NCBI GenBank assembly: GCA_023846275.1
Contig: CM043868.1
Location: 21,446,755 to 21,510,754 of the forward strand
Source of the DNA: Vanilla planifolia
Taxonomy: Eukaryota; Streptophyta; Magnoliopsida; Asparagales; Orchidaceae
Direction of reading: 5' to 3'
Length of the DNA: 64,000 bases
The notes beneath the pieces were generated by a model. That model worked only from the letters and a program-made list of their open reading frames with translations. It had not been told where the DNA came from and made no database searches. This document shows, piece after piece, positions 13,232 to 31,009 of the stretch. Position numbers and translations under genes: made by a program. Each line of letters starts with the position of its first letter. Position 1 is the first letter of the stretch.

Positions 13232-13249
13232 CTTATAAAAAGCTTTATA
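13232..13249 (-). promoter_or_regulatory. TATA-like elements for the EMF2 gene
   Basis: Read on the minus strand, TATAAA occupies 13249-13244 and TATAAG 13237-13232. Either lies about 25-35 bases before the estimated transcript start near 13215-13205. The region is AT-rich, so chance matches are possible. Confidence 0.4.
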
Positions 13250-13299
13250 AAATTAGTTAAAAATCCCTTCCAAGAAAATTGCTAGAAGTCGTTTTCGGC

Positions 13300-16200
13300 T
13301 GAGCTCGATCGTATACAGAGAAGATTTTTGTATACATATATGAAAATTTACTACTACTAATTCAATAATTTGCATGATGAAAATTTGTGATAACTTTTAT
13401 TACATATGTAAGACATACAAAAGATAATTGTGCAAAATCATAAAATGAAACTAGCCTTTATGATCTTAAAATAATATAATTTATGATATTCATCATTATT
13501 TTCATAGGATGATTATGTATAAAAATTTACTTTAAATATATTTATAATACATCTATAATATACTTATTATACATTTAAAGAAATATATTTTAAATTTCAA
13601 TTAATATATATTTTTAATATATGAAATTATTATTATAAAAAGTATACTATAAATATATTTATACAAATATAAAAATTATATGACATTTTAATTATAATAA
13701 ATATTGTCTTTGATATTTACAACAATTTTATAAATATACTTAATATCATAATAATACACTTATAGTATAATTATGATATGAATATTTATAATATATTTGT
13801 GACATCATAACACAAAAATAGGTCTTTCGATTAGTTATAGCATTTAATATTTTTTAAAAAATTAAAAATTGATAATTTGATATCATAAATAGTTATACAT
13901 AAAAAAATTATAGTTTTCTTGTTTTAATTATAATCACGTAAAAATAAATAAAATAAAATTAAATATATTAAAAATTATTAGAACAAAATTTAATACCAAT
14001 TTAAATTATCAAAATCATTAAAAATGACTTCTAAGTCGAGTGATCAAACAACATCATCATCATAATTTAAAACCTTAATTCATACCACTCTAAAAAAAGA
14101 CAAATATGTAATTTTTTTTTTAAATTATTGCAGCTGAAAAACCTTGAATTTTTTCATGTTTTTCGATTGAGCTATCCCCTCATTGATTTGCTTGAATATA
14201 GTTTTTAAGGATTTTTCAAATTCACTCAAATAAAAAAAAAATTTCATATAATAATTACTATTTAAAGCAGTTTATGAAAATCAAGTTTATCTAACGCAAA
14301 GCAGAGTCAAATGTAGGCCTAAACGTCAAATATGTTGAACAAAATAAACTATATTATATGTAAATTTATTATCTTAAAAAATATATCCCCTTATAAAGTA
14401 ATATAAAGAGAAAAATGTAGATGAAATTCATAAATTCAACAATAACAAAAATGTGTTACAACAAAGAAAAGAATTTTGATACAAAATATTCCAATAAATA
14501 CAAATTTGTCAAAAAAAACTGCATCTAAAATAATGGAATGTAAATGTACAAAATCATTTAGATAATAATCATTTTCAACTACTAAACCATCTATTCAACA
14601 TGTAAGCTGCAAGCCATTTGTAGGCATTTAATCAAAACAAAAAAAAAGATTTGATTAAAATAGCATCTAAGTTGAGGGAATGCACCAATAATGAATTTTG
14701 CAAAACAAAAATAACTATTAGCTCATGCATAACATTCAGTCACAACAACATATAATATCATAAATAAAATATCAATTAAAACATTAAGTAACATTATTAG
14801 ACATCTCTACAACAATGTTAACTAATAAAGACTTATCACAAGTTTATCTAACCAAGTCGAACGAGCAATTTAAATCTTAATGTTAGCACATACCAAAGTT
14901 TTTAAAGCTTTGATAGATAAAAAAAGCTTCAATAATCTCTTAAAACTCAAATCATCAACATTAAATGAAAAATTTAAAGCATTCAAAATGTTCTTAATTA
15001 TTTTGGATAAGAGATTATATGTCATTGAATATAATTTTTCCTAATTTAAGGCATTAAATGGTTTACATGTGCATTAATACAGTGCTAATCAAATTAATAT
15101 CAAAATTCTATTTTTGATACACCCACAATGTTGCTTGTTTTCATGTGCAAATACAAACCATTAGATGAAGTACTTTCTATTTCCCCAATTTGTAGTAATA
15201 AAAAGTTATTATATATGCAAGAGTTCTCTTGTGACCTTGAACACTTTTGTCAACAAATTAAAAAAAATAAAGCTCGTTTAGCAATAATTTGCAATCTCAA
15301 TTCTAGCATCTAATTTTACTAAGGCCATAAATTTTGATATATAAATATATTAAGACAAATATCTTGAGACAACGATCTAATATGCAAGCAATTGTCAACA
15401 AAATATAATATTAAAGCATAAGTTAATGATAAAGTGGCAGGTATTATGGCAAGATTAATTTAGTGGTGATGTTTTTTATTTCATTGTGATCATAAATGAA
15501 AGATACATTACAAGTACTCTTTATACAATCATCTATAACATTTTCTTCTATTAAGTTAAAGAATTTTTATTTTTTTTATTGTTTTGCTATAATGATAAAT
15601 GATTAATTTTCTATTCAAATGTGATATTGTAAAAGTACTTAGCATATGACCTAAAGTAGTATTTACACATCTATTTTTCATTTTTTTTCTTCTAAATAAA
15701 TGATAAAATATTATTTTTCAAATTAATGATCTTAAGAATTTTGGAACTGAGAGAACATTCTTGATTTTATTAATTTGACACAAGAATGACTCAAGAGATA
15801 TGGTTTTCACATGTTAGGAGAAGGATTTGAGAGATAAGACTTTATCTTTAAAGGACATTTCTAATTTGGATGTAATATAAAGATGCTGAACATATTATTT
15901 GAGAATGTTACAGGATACCATATACTAATTAGCATTATGTGACGTGTCTAATTTTTTATAATTACTTAAAAATTAGTCTCTAAATTTGTAACATGAATTA
16001 TTAAGTAAAGTAAGTGATAACACATTAAGAGTTAAGCATAAAGTCTTACTAAATAATTTTATTATTCAATTTTATACAAAATAAAATAAAGACTTTAAGA
16101 TAAATTTTATGTAGAGTACTCTAATAGATAAAAAAATTAATCCTAATTTTAGATTATCACTTGAAAAATAAAAAGTTACAAAAAGAATGCATATTTTTGG

Positions 16201-17999
16201 CAATAACGACTTCTAATTCCCTTTAGAGTTGACATGTGGACCACCAAAGATAGAAAAAAGGTAATGAGGTGGAGGTTTGATTTGGTAGAGAAACTTGGTT
16301 AAAGAGGTAACAAGATGGTAGGCTAGGATCTAGAGTTTTATTATGAAGAGTGATGGTTTGGTAATTGTTTCAAGAGAGTAAAAAGATAGATGAATACTTA
16401 TAGGTGTTGGTAGAAATAAGAATTTGTTTTATTGTTAGCTCTCCCAATATAAGTTCTCTCATCTTAGATCATTATCTCTCATAATGGCAGGAAAGTTAGA
16501 ATCTATTTAATAAGAGTTAAGTACATATTCTTTACTCAAAAAAATAAAAATACACAAATAAAATAAATTTTGTTCATTAATAACTATATTACAATGAAAG
16601 AGCATCTTTTATTTATAGTTAGAGAGCTCAAGGCCTAAAAAATATATCTTTGAAAAATATCATAATATGAAAAAAAAATAATTTTAGAGTTAAATTAGTT
16701 GAGAATCTAAAAGAGATTATTAAAATTTTATAATATTAACTCATAATAAGTCAATCATATTAAATATAAAATATATAAGAAAAGATAATTTTGTGATTAA
16801 ATCACTTAAGAATCTAAACTAGATCTTTAGACCTTCATGATATTAACTCTAATTGGGTCAACCACATGAAATATAAAATATAAAAATATGTAAAAAAAAT
16901 TATGATATAAAAAAATTATGTAATCATGCAACATGACGATCAAACATCCATGATGATACAACTAGGATCCTAGCAGTGGATGAGTTTAGACTTTATGAGT
17001 GGATGTCTTATCTAAATAGAATGTTTGGACGTATTTCAAACATTTGTAGGGTAACTATGAGAAGTAATCATTCTAAAGGTATCAAAATATTCTTTAATTT
17101 TATCTATAAGACAAAGATCTCTTAATATGGCTATAATAATGGCCTCAGAATGTTCTTAAGGATGATCAAGATAAGAACAAAACTAAATCACATGAAGTTT
17201 TATATTATATGTGATTTTTATACTTAATATAATCATTTTTTTAGCTTTGTTATGAATAAGAATCAATAAGACCACATTATCATGGCCCTACCTAACCAAT
17301 TAATCAACGTTATAGATAATTAAGTTTAAAAGTAAATATAAACACTAACAATATATAAAATCTTAGGAATGGACCTAAAATTAAAATAAAAATCAAAACT
17401 CATCTAATATTGACACTTATTCTTTAAATATCATAAGATAAAACTCTTACAACATGAAATATAAAACAAAAGATCTTATATATAGATACATAATATATGA
17501 ATAATAAAAATAAACTATTGACATACATAAGAATTTATGGTCCACGTATCTTCATATCATCAACTACACATGATATCCTACTCATTTAATCAACTAGTAA
17601 GTATGATCCTCAACTATGATATCAAAATTCTTTCTCTAGGTTTAATAAATATATTAAATTTGATATAAATACTAATAAGACTCTAAATAACTCAAAAAAT
17701 AAAATATATAAGATAACAAAATATTAAAAATGCTATAATGTAATATCTTAATGTAAAATGATGCCATGATAATTGAATAAATAGATAACCATAAAGGTAT
17801 TTACCATAATCAAAACTTTTATGTTACATCTAAATCTTCCTGATGAGGCATTATCTCAAACAAATCAAATTTTGTTTTTCACGTAAGAACTCTTCTCACA
17901 AGATTACCCATCCTAAAAGTACTCTACCTCTTACATGTTTAATTCTAGAATTCTCATAGTAACTCATATAGATTTTCCCTTAATAAGCATTTTAATAAT
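13300..17999. other. AT-rich intergenic stretch without recognisable genes
   Basis: Very low GC with long runs of A/T and no open frame resembling a known protein. Apart from the duplication listed separately at 16664-16890, I see no assignable feature. Confidence 0.6.
16664..16890. repeat. Diverged tandem duplication, ~113-bp unit
   Basis: Two consecutive units (about 16664-16776 and 16777-16890) share, in order, a GATAATTTT-like start, a GTTAAAT/GATTAAAT block, GAATCTAAA, ATATTAACTC, GTCAA and AAATATAAAATATA. They are clearly related but considerably diverged. Confidence 0.65.
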
Positions 18000-20310
18000 T
18001 CAAGATTATTAATTTATTTATAAAGCTCAAGATTTATCATTCTATAGTCAATATGATACTTATTTTCAATATACCCCTCTATTAGAAGTCTTGTAAAAGC
18101 CACTTCTTATGTAATGATTTGTCTCATTAAAACATCACTTAGTAATCACTTATTGCTCGCTTTAGTCCTACGTGTTACAAGAGTTGGGTCACCATTATGT
18201 TTGATGAGTCAAAGTCTTAAATATTTAACATTTCATTCTAATGAACTTGTTTAGTGTGAAACAAATTTACATATAAAGAATGAGCTTTGCATTTTTAAAG
18301 ATAGTAAATTAGTGGTCTTCAAAGTATCTTAAAGTATTTAACAAGCTTTAAAAATTAAATACATGCATCAAATTTGAAAAGATTTTTTTATTATGAAATA
18401 AAATGTTAACTTGTTCATTACTATGCATAACTTCATTCATCTCACTTTGAAATCCTCACTTAAGCATTCACTTGTTCAATCATGTCCTAGATTTAAAATA
18501 TTTATAGAATTCTATTCTTTTAATCATTCTTTTTTTGTTCAAATTCTACTTCAACTATTTGTTGATTTAAGAGATATATAATTATATTTTTTTTATCATT
18601 CTTTTATTGGTTAAATCTTGCTTATATATCTTTATCAAATTTTATGTTAAGTTAAAGTTAAATCTTGATTAAATTAAAAAAAATAATTAGGTTAAGTTTT
18701 TCATAATTTTAAAAAAAGAATTATAAGGCAAATCATGTCCTTGATCAGAACAAAATAAGGTCGAGGCCTGATCTTGGTCTCATGTCATCCTAAACCTACT
18801 TGGGCTAAGGCATATTATGTTTTAAAGGCAACATAAGACCCAAAATTAACATGTAATCCTGTAATCATATGAGCGAACCCAGGTGATAACATTTTGAACA
18901 CACAAGGGGGGAGCTAGCCCTAATTTGACTCACATAATACACATGGGCAAACATTTATAAAGTGCAAAACTTTTGCATATGTTGAAATGTGGGATTATTT
19001 CTTTATGCCCATTTACTTCCAAAACTGGGAACCCTAAGCACCATCTGATCATGTATTTTGGGACCACATAGCAATGATCATGTCTAACATTTCATGTCTA
19101 AAGCGTACAGAATTCCTCATCATCCAATCTTTGATAAAATGATAATTGTTTCATCAACTGTAAAGAAATTGATCCTTGCTTGACATCTAACAGTCTTGAT
19201 CACATCCAACTTCATTAGATGACTTTCCTTGTGAAATATCTATCCTTGAATTGTGAGTGTCCTAGTTATCCATTTTGAATGTTACGACTAAGATATACTC
19301 TGATTTTATCATTGTTGAATTGAACGATTCAGATCTCATTCGACATGGTCGGATGGCCTAGATCAAATTTATCTTGATTGGACCATCCATATAGATCTAA
19401 TGGTCTGTATCACCTCTGGTCAGATCCAACAGCTCTAGTCCATCCCACTTAAGGGCTAATTCTCTAGTCGTTACATTAACCATTTTGAAAAAAATATTAT
19501 AACATATTTGGAAAAACTTTTTACGTTATTTTGATTATAACTTTTTAATACTTTCTAATGATTATAATCAACTTTTTTCTATAAATATCTAATAATTATA
19601 AATGAAATAACTAATGAATATGAATCAATCTTTGATATCTTAATAAAGTATTGCTTAAAATTTTACTGGCATAAATTTTACTGATAACAACTATAACTTG
19701 TCCTTCTCAAATTTTCCAACTAAGTCTTGCACTTCTTACCTTTTAATTTTTCAATTTTTTCTTAAATTTAATCTTGTTATACCTTATTTTAAGAATCAAC
19801 AAGTACAAAAAGTTGTATGAATTTATCGAAATTTTTTTATCTTGATTTAATTTTTCTTTTTCTCATGGGTTGGGTGGCTCAATATTTACGAAAGCTAAAG
19901 TTTGATTTGATCTCGTAAAAAATCAAGTTAAAATGGAGTTTGTAAAGACTTGAGTTATAGTTGAACATACAAAAACTAGTAGATTGAATATGAATCATAA
20001 GATAAAAATATCAAGTTATAACTTTTTATTAATAGTATTTTTTTCGAACTCGATTCGAGCTCAATATAAGTTATAATTTGAATTGAACTACCTAAAAATT
20101 ATGGTGTCTAATTGTTATTTTTATTTTTTATCATATTAAATATATATATATAATCAAAGTTTTTTATAAATATAAAATTATTTTGAATAATAAATATGAT
20201 AAAATAGTAAAAAAAATTATAAAGTCCATAATTCACCCCCACTCTTTTGGGATTTGCATACTAGTTTTCACTTTGATAAATCTACTAACTTTCACTTGGT
20301 TCATCAATAA
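18000..20310 (-). repeat. Repeat family B, copy 1 (minus)
   Basis: Reverse-complement reading matches 27100-29300 over about 2 kb in the same order. Shared landmarks: ATGCAAATCCCA followed by GTGAATTATG (20230s against 27180s), GTTCAACTATAAC, ATTCAAAATGGATAA, GATGAAGTT, and AATATTTAAGACTT at the far end. Probably a solo LTR or other piece of a long retroelement, since the ATGCAAATCCC...GTGAAT block resembles LTR-end sequence of plant retroelements. Edges are approximate. Confidence 0.65.
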
Positions 20311-24299
<3,989 letters not shown>

Positions 24300-24357
24300 T
24301 CACAAACCTTAACCTTTGACATGTCATGACAACATCTCAAAGTATCATGATATTAGG

Positions 24358-24700
24358 AAGTGAAATATTACATCATCACTAATCGCTTCTATTTAATGAC
24401 AATATCTTAGGTTAATCGAGAAACTAGGCACTCAGACATACCAGAGCCTCGTCTATCAGTGCTCATGTCACCAGAAGGTAAAGTATCTTATAATCACTAA
24501 TCTTGTCCTCTTAATACCAACAGCTTGGGTTAATAAGAAAACAAAGTTTTTTTACATGCCAGATCCACATCTTTGGATATCCATGACACCAGGAAGCAAA
24601 GTATCTCTTCATCATTACGCTGATGCCTTTAATATGCCATAGACTTAACTTTGAGTATCACAAACTATAAAGTAATGTATACTACACCTATTAGGTCGTT
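24358..24700. repeat. 117-bp tandem modules inside family A copy 1
   Basis: Modules start at about 24358, 24475 and 24592, a period of 117 bp. Each contains AAGTATCT/ATCACTAATC-like sequence, a GGTTAAT(C/A)(A/G)AGAAA block, an ACATGCCAGA-like block and ends with CATG(A/T)CACCAG(G)AAG. Confidence 0.75.
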
Positions 24701-24814
24701 ATCAAATAAGAGCATACTCTTTCTCAAGCTATATTACAATTGTATCTTTTCTTTTTCTTTTTTCTTTATTTTTTTTTCTTATCATTTGTTTTAATTCATA
24801 GCATGATATAATTC

Positions 24815-24910
<96 letters not shown>
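24815..24910. repeat. Compound (AT)n(AC)n microsatellite
   Basis: An AT run (with one C at 24830) passes directly into an AC run at 24883-24910. The equivalent place in family A copy 2 also has an AC run (38932-38954), so the microsatellite is ancestral to the repeat. Confidence 0.95.
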
Positions 24911-24912
<2 letters not shown>

Positions 24913-26548
24913 CAATAATCATAAAGTACTACAAAAAAATAAGAATATATGCAAAAAAAATAAGAGCCATGCAAATATTCACATTTCATACATTATATAA
25001 TAATAATAAAGGATTGTTAAATAATCTATATATATCATAGTTAATTAATTTATCTATTTGATGACTCTATAAAATTACTTTTATTATTTTTCTTTTTTAT
25101 CTATTCTCTTTGTTTGCTATAAAATTTCTATTAGTTCTTATTAATTATAATTCAATTTCTACTATGAAAATATTTTAAAAACTCTACCAAATATATCATA
25201 ATAAACTACTATATTTTTCATTTGTTAACATCATATTATATAATACAATAAATTTATCATACTATATGATCAAAATTATACAAAGATCAAGCCATTGCAT
25301 TACACTAATCATACAAATCCAATCCCTATATCATGCCAATATAAAGCATGATAGTCACTCAATCATATTAAGGATCAGACAAAAGATCCATACTAAGTTT
25401 GTTCATCAAATAAATATACTAGTTTGATCCTCATGTCTTACTTATGTGACTAATATCTTATTCACATTTCAATCTTTACATCATTTAGTATAATCTCTAA
25501 TATCTTACTATATAATCTATACCTTATATTAATCATATATTAAATTATATAATCAAATTTTATTAAAATAATCTGAGAACTAATTGTACATATCTGATTT
25601 CATTTTTGTGCTATTATGATCCATAATAGTGACTTGATTGGATAAGGGATTATATTAAGGATTAGACATATAATCTCTCTTACACATCTCTCATCATGTC
25701 GTACTAGTGTGATCTTATTGTCATACTAATACAATGACATGTACTTTATATAAAACTATTTAATAACTAATCAAATTCATTTTTTGTATGTCATAAGATT
25801 CATAAAATATTTGTTACTATACATGAGATGAGATAAACAATCTTAGAATAATCTTCCATAATGTGTTATACTAGTCTAATTATCTTATCATACCAATACA
25901 ACAACCACAAATTATTAAAATCAAACCAAACAATTATTCAATCCAAAAGTTCTTACATCATCGTATAAGTACGACTAGCTGATCACACCAATATGATCCT
26001 TAACAAATTCCCTTACAAAGGGAGCTTTGGTATACTTTTTACCTTTTCATGCTATGTTTACAAAGCAAAACCAAAAATCACTTTCTTTCTCATAGGTTTT
26101 TTACATGTCTCTTTTATCTCCTTGATTTTCTTAAAGGACACCATAGTTTTCATTACTTCTCTCCAAATGCCCTTTTCTTTTTTTACTACTATTTATCTCT
26201 CCCTCTCTCCTAAAATTTTCCAAATGTAGCCACTAATTCTAGAGCAAGTGAGCAAGATGTATCCTCTTATTAAATAAAAGGTTTCAAATAATTCTTTTTA
26301 TTACAATTTTTTAAAAATTCATAAAAAATTAAATTTATAGAAATTAAAAAATCATATAACAAAGAATTCCTCATGATGAGACATTTGCAATAATACACTC
26401 AAATATAAAATCTAGTAATTAGTATTTTAATATACTTTTAAGGTACTCATAACTTAATATATTTTTAAATTTTAAATGTACAATACTTATATTTAATATA
26501 TAAAATATTTATTAAGAGTATATAAAAGTTTAATTAGGTGTGTTATCA

Positions 26549-27099
26549 TAGCTAAGATCTACTTTGGATATATTTTGGTCTTTAAAGTGTTGTAAGCTAC
26601 TTTAAGTATGGCGATTAATTTTAAGAGGTTTGGAATCTACTTGTATTGGATTTGCTATTTTTTTAATAAATATTTTTCTTATTATTCCAATGTTTTATCT
26701 GTGTTTCTACAACATTTCTTTAGTCATTTCACTATTTTTCATTATCGTCGTTTTGTATGACTTAACTCAATTGGGATGGATCAGATCATCTTGTATTAGA
26801 GTGATAGATACTGATAATACAATAACAACTTGTGGTATTTCGATAATTCATGGGTTTTACATTCATCTTAAAGGAATAACTAAAGATAGCTAGGGTGTTC
26901 TTAAAAATTTGGTGGAATTTGGACATCTAAGAGAGTGTATGGTAAACTTAGTATGATAAAATATGAGAAACATGAGAATTTGGCTTGTCATTGAGATATC
27001 AAATTCTAAGCAGAGGAGTTTAAGAGCATAATGGAGTAAGTTTTTTTTGTTAAGATAGTTGCTATAGTTATTGTTACCTTACAAAAAATCTTTTATGCC
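26549..27099. other. AT-rich spacer with a relative of repeat D
   Basis: No gene. At 26740-26800 the sequence reads as LYDLTQLGWIR in one frame and resembles a part of the duplicated unit at 31430-31480 (LYDLSRLG). It is probably a third, distant copy of repeat D. Confidence 0.4.
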
Positions 27100-29300
27100 A
27101 AAAAGTATAAGCCTAACTGACAAAAAAAGCTAGCAAGTAAAAATCAGGTTAGGTGAGGAATTTAAGTAAAAACTATTATGCAAATCCCATAAAAGGGAAG
27201 GTGAATTATGAGTTTTAAAATATTTTTACTAATTTTAGGATTATATTTATTTTTCAAAATTTTATTATAAAAATAAATTTATGTTTTTAAAAAATATTGA
27301 TATATAAATATATTAATTTATAATTTTTATAATTAAATAATAAAAATAAAGTTGAAATGGTATATCAAATTTTTATGTGGTTTGATTCAAACTAGAACTT
27401 ACATCTACTCCCAACTAAAGTCAAGAAAAACTAAATTAGTAAAAGAGTTATAACTTGAGATTTTTTCTCATAGTTTATCTTCACTCTACTTGAGATTTTT
27501 TCTTATAGTTTACCTCTAATATATTAGCTTCAATATGTTCAACTATAACCAAGACTTTTATGAGCTTAATCTCAACTCAATATTTTACAAAATCAAATTA
27601 AACTTGGTCTTTCACAAATGTTGGTCCCCCCAACTCAAAGGAAAAAATATAACAAGAAATAATTTTTTGATAAAAATGTATAAATTTTTTATGCATGTGA
27701 ATGAATATAGAAAGATACAAAGAGTTTAAAATTATGAAAAGAATTAAGAAAAAAGCTTAAAAGAATTATACTTAGTTTGAAGAATTTAAAATTTTGAGTA
27801 GCCATAATTCGTAGATGCTGAAAAGAGAAATTTACACCAATAAAGTATGATACATCTCTTCTTTGAGATTTTAAAATCTTATTCACATTCATTAATCATT
27901 TTATTAAAAATTATTAATTATTTATAAAAAAATATTATTATAACTATTACAAAGTTAAGGAAAAACTACTTTCAAACAGCTTAAAAGCTTTTCCAAATGG
28001 CGTAAATTATTCTAAAATGATTGCCTAGAGTCGTTGGATCAAAGAATAGAAGTTTTGGATCATTAGATCAAAAGTAGTAAAAGTAGATGAGTTATAGATG
28101 GTTGGATCAAGGAAGAAAAGATTTGGGCCATTGATCAAGTTAAATGAGTTCAAGATCGTTCGCTTAATCAATGCTAAAATTGGGAACGATCGTAGTCATA
28201 GAATTCAAAATGGATAATTTGAAGCCACACGATACAAAGAAAAATATTTCAAGATGTAAAAATAAACAAATTCGTTTGATGAAGTTAGACGTAATATTTA
28301 CCATCTGATGAGAGCTTAGAAGCAAGGCTTAAAGGAAGGTGAGATTTTAGTGATTCGATTAACGATCAGATGCATGGTTTAAGTGTTATGCATTATGTAA
28401 GAATATAGTCTCACATTGCAGAGAAAAGAATACCTTTGCTCATTATAATAACTTATGTGGGTGTTATAAGCGAGTTGAGCTAAGGTTGGCTCTCTCTTGT
28501 GTGCTTGAGATTTCATCTCCCGAAAACACTCGAAACCTTACAAATTGTTTCCTTTATGGGTTCGACCTAACCAATATGCATATTTAATTCTAGTTTAGCT
28601 AAGCTCGATCCTTTGCTTTACCTCAGCCAATTTAGGATTACATTGTCACAAATATCCAACTCAACTTGATTCAGTTTCGACTGTCTTCTGACTTGAGGCT
28701 TGTGAGTGCTCGCTTAGGCTTTGCTTGGCCTGAGAGCTTACACTTGAGCAAAGATGTAATTTTTTTAACTATGAAATTTTAAGGAAATTATTTTTTCTAA
28801 TTTAATCAAAGTTTGATAATTGAATTAATATAGAATTTAACAACTATGCATAAAAAGTATTTAACTAAGAAAAGGATTAAGAAATTAAAAAATAGAATCT
28901 TAAATGTCTGTTAAATTAAGAAGAGTATTAAATAATATGCTTAAGAAGGATTTGAAATTAAGATGAATGAAGATATGTCTTATAATCAATAATATAATAT
29001 TTTATAACAAAAAAATTATTTCAAAATTGATATAAATATCTTCAATCTTTGAAACTTATTGAATACTCTAAGGTACTTTGAAGACCTCTAATTCACCATC
29101 TTCAAATGTGCATAGCTTATTATTTACATGTAAACCTATTTTACGCTAAGCAAATCTATTAAAATAAAATATTAAATATTTAAGACTTAATTCATATAAC
29201 ATAAAGATGAGTCAATAAGAATATAGAGCAATTGAATCATAGAGATGGAGGAGATGTTATGCATATTTTTAAATACGAACTATATCAATAGAGGTCATAA
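27100..29300 (+). repeat. Repeat family B, copy 2 (plus)
   Basis: Direct-strand counterpart of the inverted copy at 18000-20310, matched over about 2 kb. Near 28400-28480 it contains TAGTCTCACATTGCAGAG, a sequence typical of plant LTR leader regions, then TGGGTGTTATAAGCGAGTT. This supports an LTR origin. Boundaries are approximate. Confidence 0.65.
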
Positions 29301-29478
29301 AGATGCTTCGCAAGTTAATTGAGCTGTGTGACGTGGAGAGAATATTTCAATGAAGCTAATAAGATAGGATTCAAGAAGGCTTGAAACATACAAGGAGGGA
29401 ACATATGCTCTAAAATTATGTTTTAGAATAATGATCTCATAAATTATGGACTTGACAAGAAGATCTCTCGTTGTATCA

Positions 29479-29583
29479 ATTTGTCTCAAAGAGGCCTTGA
29501 GAGACATGGATTTGTCTTAAAGAGGTCTCAAGAGGTTTTGATGTTTCAAAGAGGACTCAAGAAGTATGGATTTATCTTGAGAG
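29479..29583. repeat. Minisatellite, ~31-bp unit, 3.5 copies
   Basis: Units at 29479-29509, 29510-29540, 29541-29569 and a partial at 29570-29583. Each begins ATTTGTCT(C/T)AAAGAGG or a close variant and continues (C/T)(T/C)TGAGAG/TCAAGA(G/A). Confidence 0.8.
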
Positions 29584-30124
29584 CAAAGTTGCAAAAGTAA
29601 TTAACTTGGAAATGTCTTAAGAATTATTGAGCAGCCATAAGGAGATCTCTAGGGTTAATAAAACAATTAACGAACAAGCAACGAGGATAGCCTTTTAAAG
29701 CTCATGCAAGATTAGTTTAAACCTGAAAAGGATAAATTATGGTCAATTATGGTGTCAAGTAGACATGACACCTTAATGGATTAATAAGAGGCTTATGTAC
29801 TCAAGAAATAAATTTGAAATGTTTAGAAAATTATGATTGATTTTGAGCTCAAGGAGGAGATATTATGGCTTAAGAGGATGTCTCAAGATGTTTTAGATTT
29901 TTATAGACTATGAAAGGTAATAACTTATAGTGGTATCGAGATGATCTTGAATTGTGTTAGTAGATTTCATGAAATTTCAAGATAATTAAGAAGATGCTTG
30001 AGTTTGTTTTTGAGGTAAAATAAATGTGCATATTAAATTACATTAGATCATGTATTGTGGCTAACCACTGCACTAGAGGGATTTGGACTTTAGTGGATTA
30101 GAAATTTATGAATCTTCTTATCAA

Positions 30125-30985
30125 CTTTTTAAGGGTTTTAATTTATAAAATTTTGAATTTTGTGAAAGCATTTATCTTTACATTATTAGAAATATATAAG
30201 AAATTTTTAGAAATTCATAGATTTAAGACCTAAATATACAAAAGTTAAGATTTGATTTTAAATTGTTTAGATTTTAGTTGTATGTTTTCTAAGATGTTAA
30301 AATGAAATACGTTTGACTCTTTTTTCTATTATACCATGGTCCTTTGGTAACTCTAAAAAGGACTTTTGGGAGAGATATCAATAAAGGAAGTAGATCGATG
30401 CACTTTGTGTTGTGACCAAAAAATAACGAGGATTAACTTTGGGTGTCTTTTGGTTATTGGAATATTGTCAAGGGTGCTTTGATTCTCAAGAATATTTTCA
30501 AGGTTTAAAATTCATATGCCTTAATTTTTGCTCTCTTTCATTCATCTTATTACTCATTATTGTTGCTACTCTATATGATTTTATCTTTGTTGGGTTATAT
30601 AAAGGAGCTACACTTACTCTATTGTAATATTGTCTCACAAATTTAATCTTATTTTGCCCTTAGTCACAAGTTGCACATTATCCATAATTTTATCTCCCAC
30701 ATCTATAGTTGAAAACAATTACATTAGGTTTTTTATATTGATTAGACTTACTATTTGACTTAAAATGTGTTGAAGTACTTAATAAAATAATGTATATAGA
30801 TGAGATATAATGATTATCATTATTATATACAATCTAATATGTTCTAATTTAATCTAATATTCTTTAATTAGAGTAATATAAATTAAAGAAATGACATTAT
30901 TATAATAGGGAAAAGTGAACAATCTTTTAATTGAAGATAACCAATCTTCGTATTTTCCTCTATGACTTATAGCCCAAAAATTTGC
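30125..30985 (+). repeat. Tandem duplication D, unit 1 (~850 bp)
   Basis: Aligned in order with unit 2 (31010-31802): CATAGATTTA(A/T)GACCTAAATAT, a TTTTAG(T)TGTA block, GGTAA(C/T)TCTAA, GAGAGATAT, GTGACCAAAAA, TATTTTCAAGGTTTAAAAT-type sequence, CTCTATATGAT, TTAGTCACAA(G/C)TTGCAC, AATTGAAGAT(A/C)ACCAATCTTC and CCAAAAATTTGCATCATA. The short open frame at 30439-30627 is a by-product of this repeat and is not called as a gene. Confidence 0.75.
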
Positions 30986-31009
30986 ATCATATTAGCTTTC
31001 TAGTGCTTT

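Larger units (their letters stand above)
24300..26548 (+). repeat. Repeat family A, copy 1
   Basis: Shares an ordered series of landmarks with 38370-40751 and 47410-51591: 117-bp tandem modules carrying CATGACACCAG and GTAAAGTATCT, an (AT/AC)n tract, a CT-rich stretch followed by TCCTCTTATTAAATAA, and a terminal TTAATTAGG...TATCA. All three copies stop at a CA, as an LTR would. It is best read as a long LTR or non-autonomous element. The true 5' end is unresolved, possibly 23590. Confidence 0.65.

Noticed and set aside
13112-13282. Open frame in EMF2 exon 1 reading GLHRSLPPDLFYNRKEEP
   Set aside because: Open on the minus strand but no ATG between the upstream stop and the donor, and the EMF2 start is clearly in exon 2; treated as 5' UTR.
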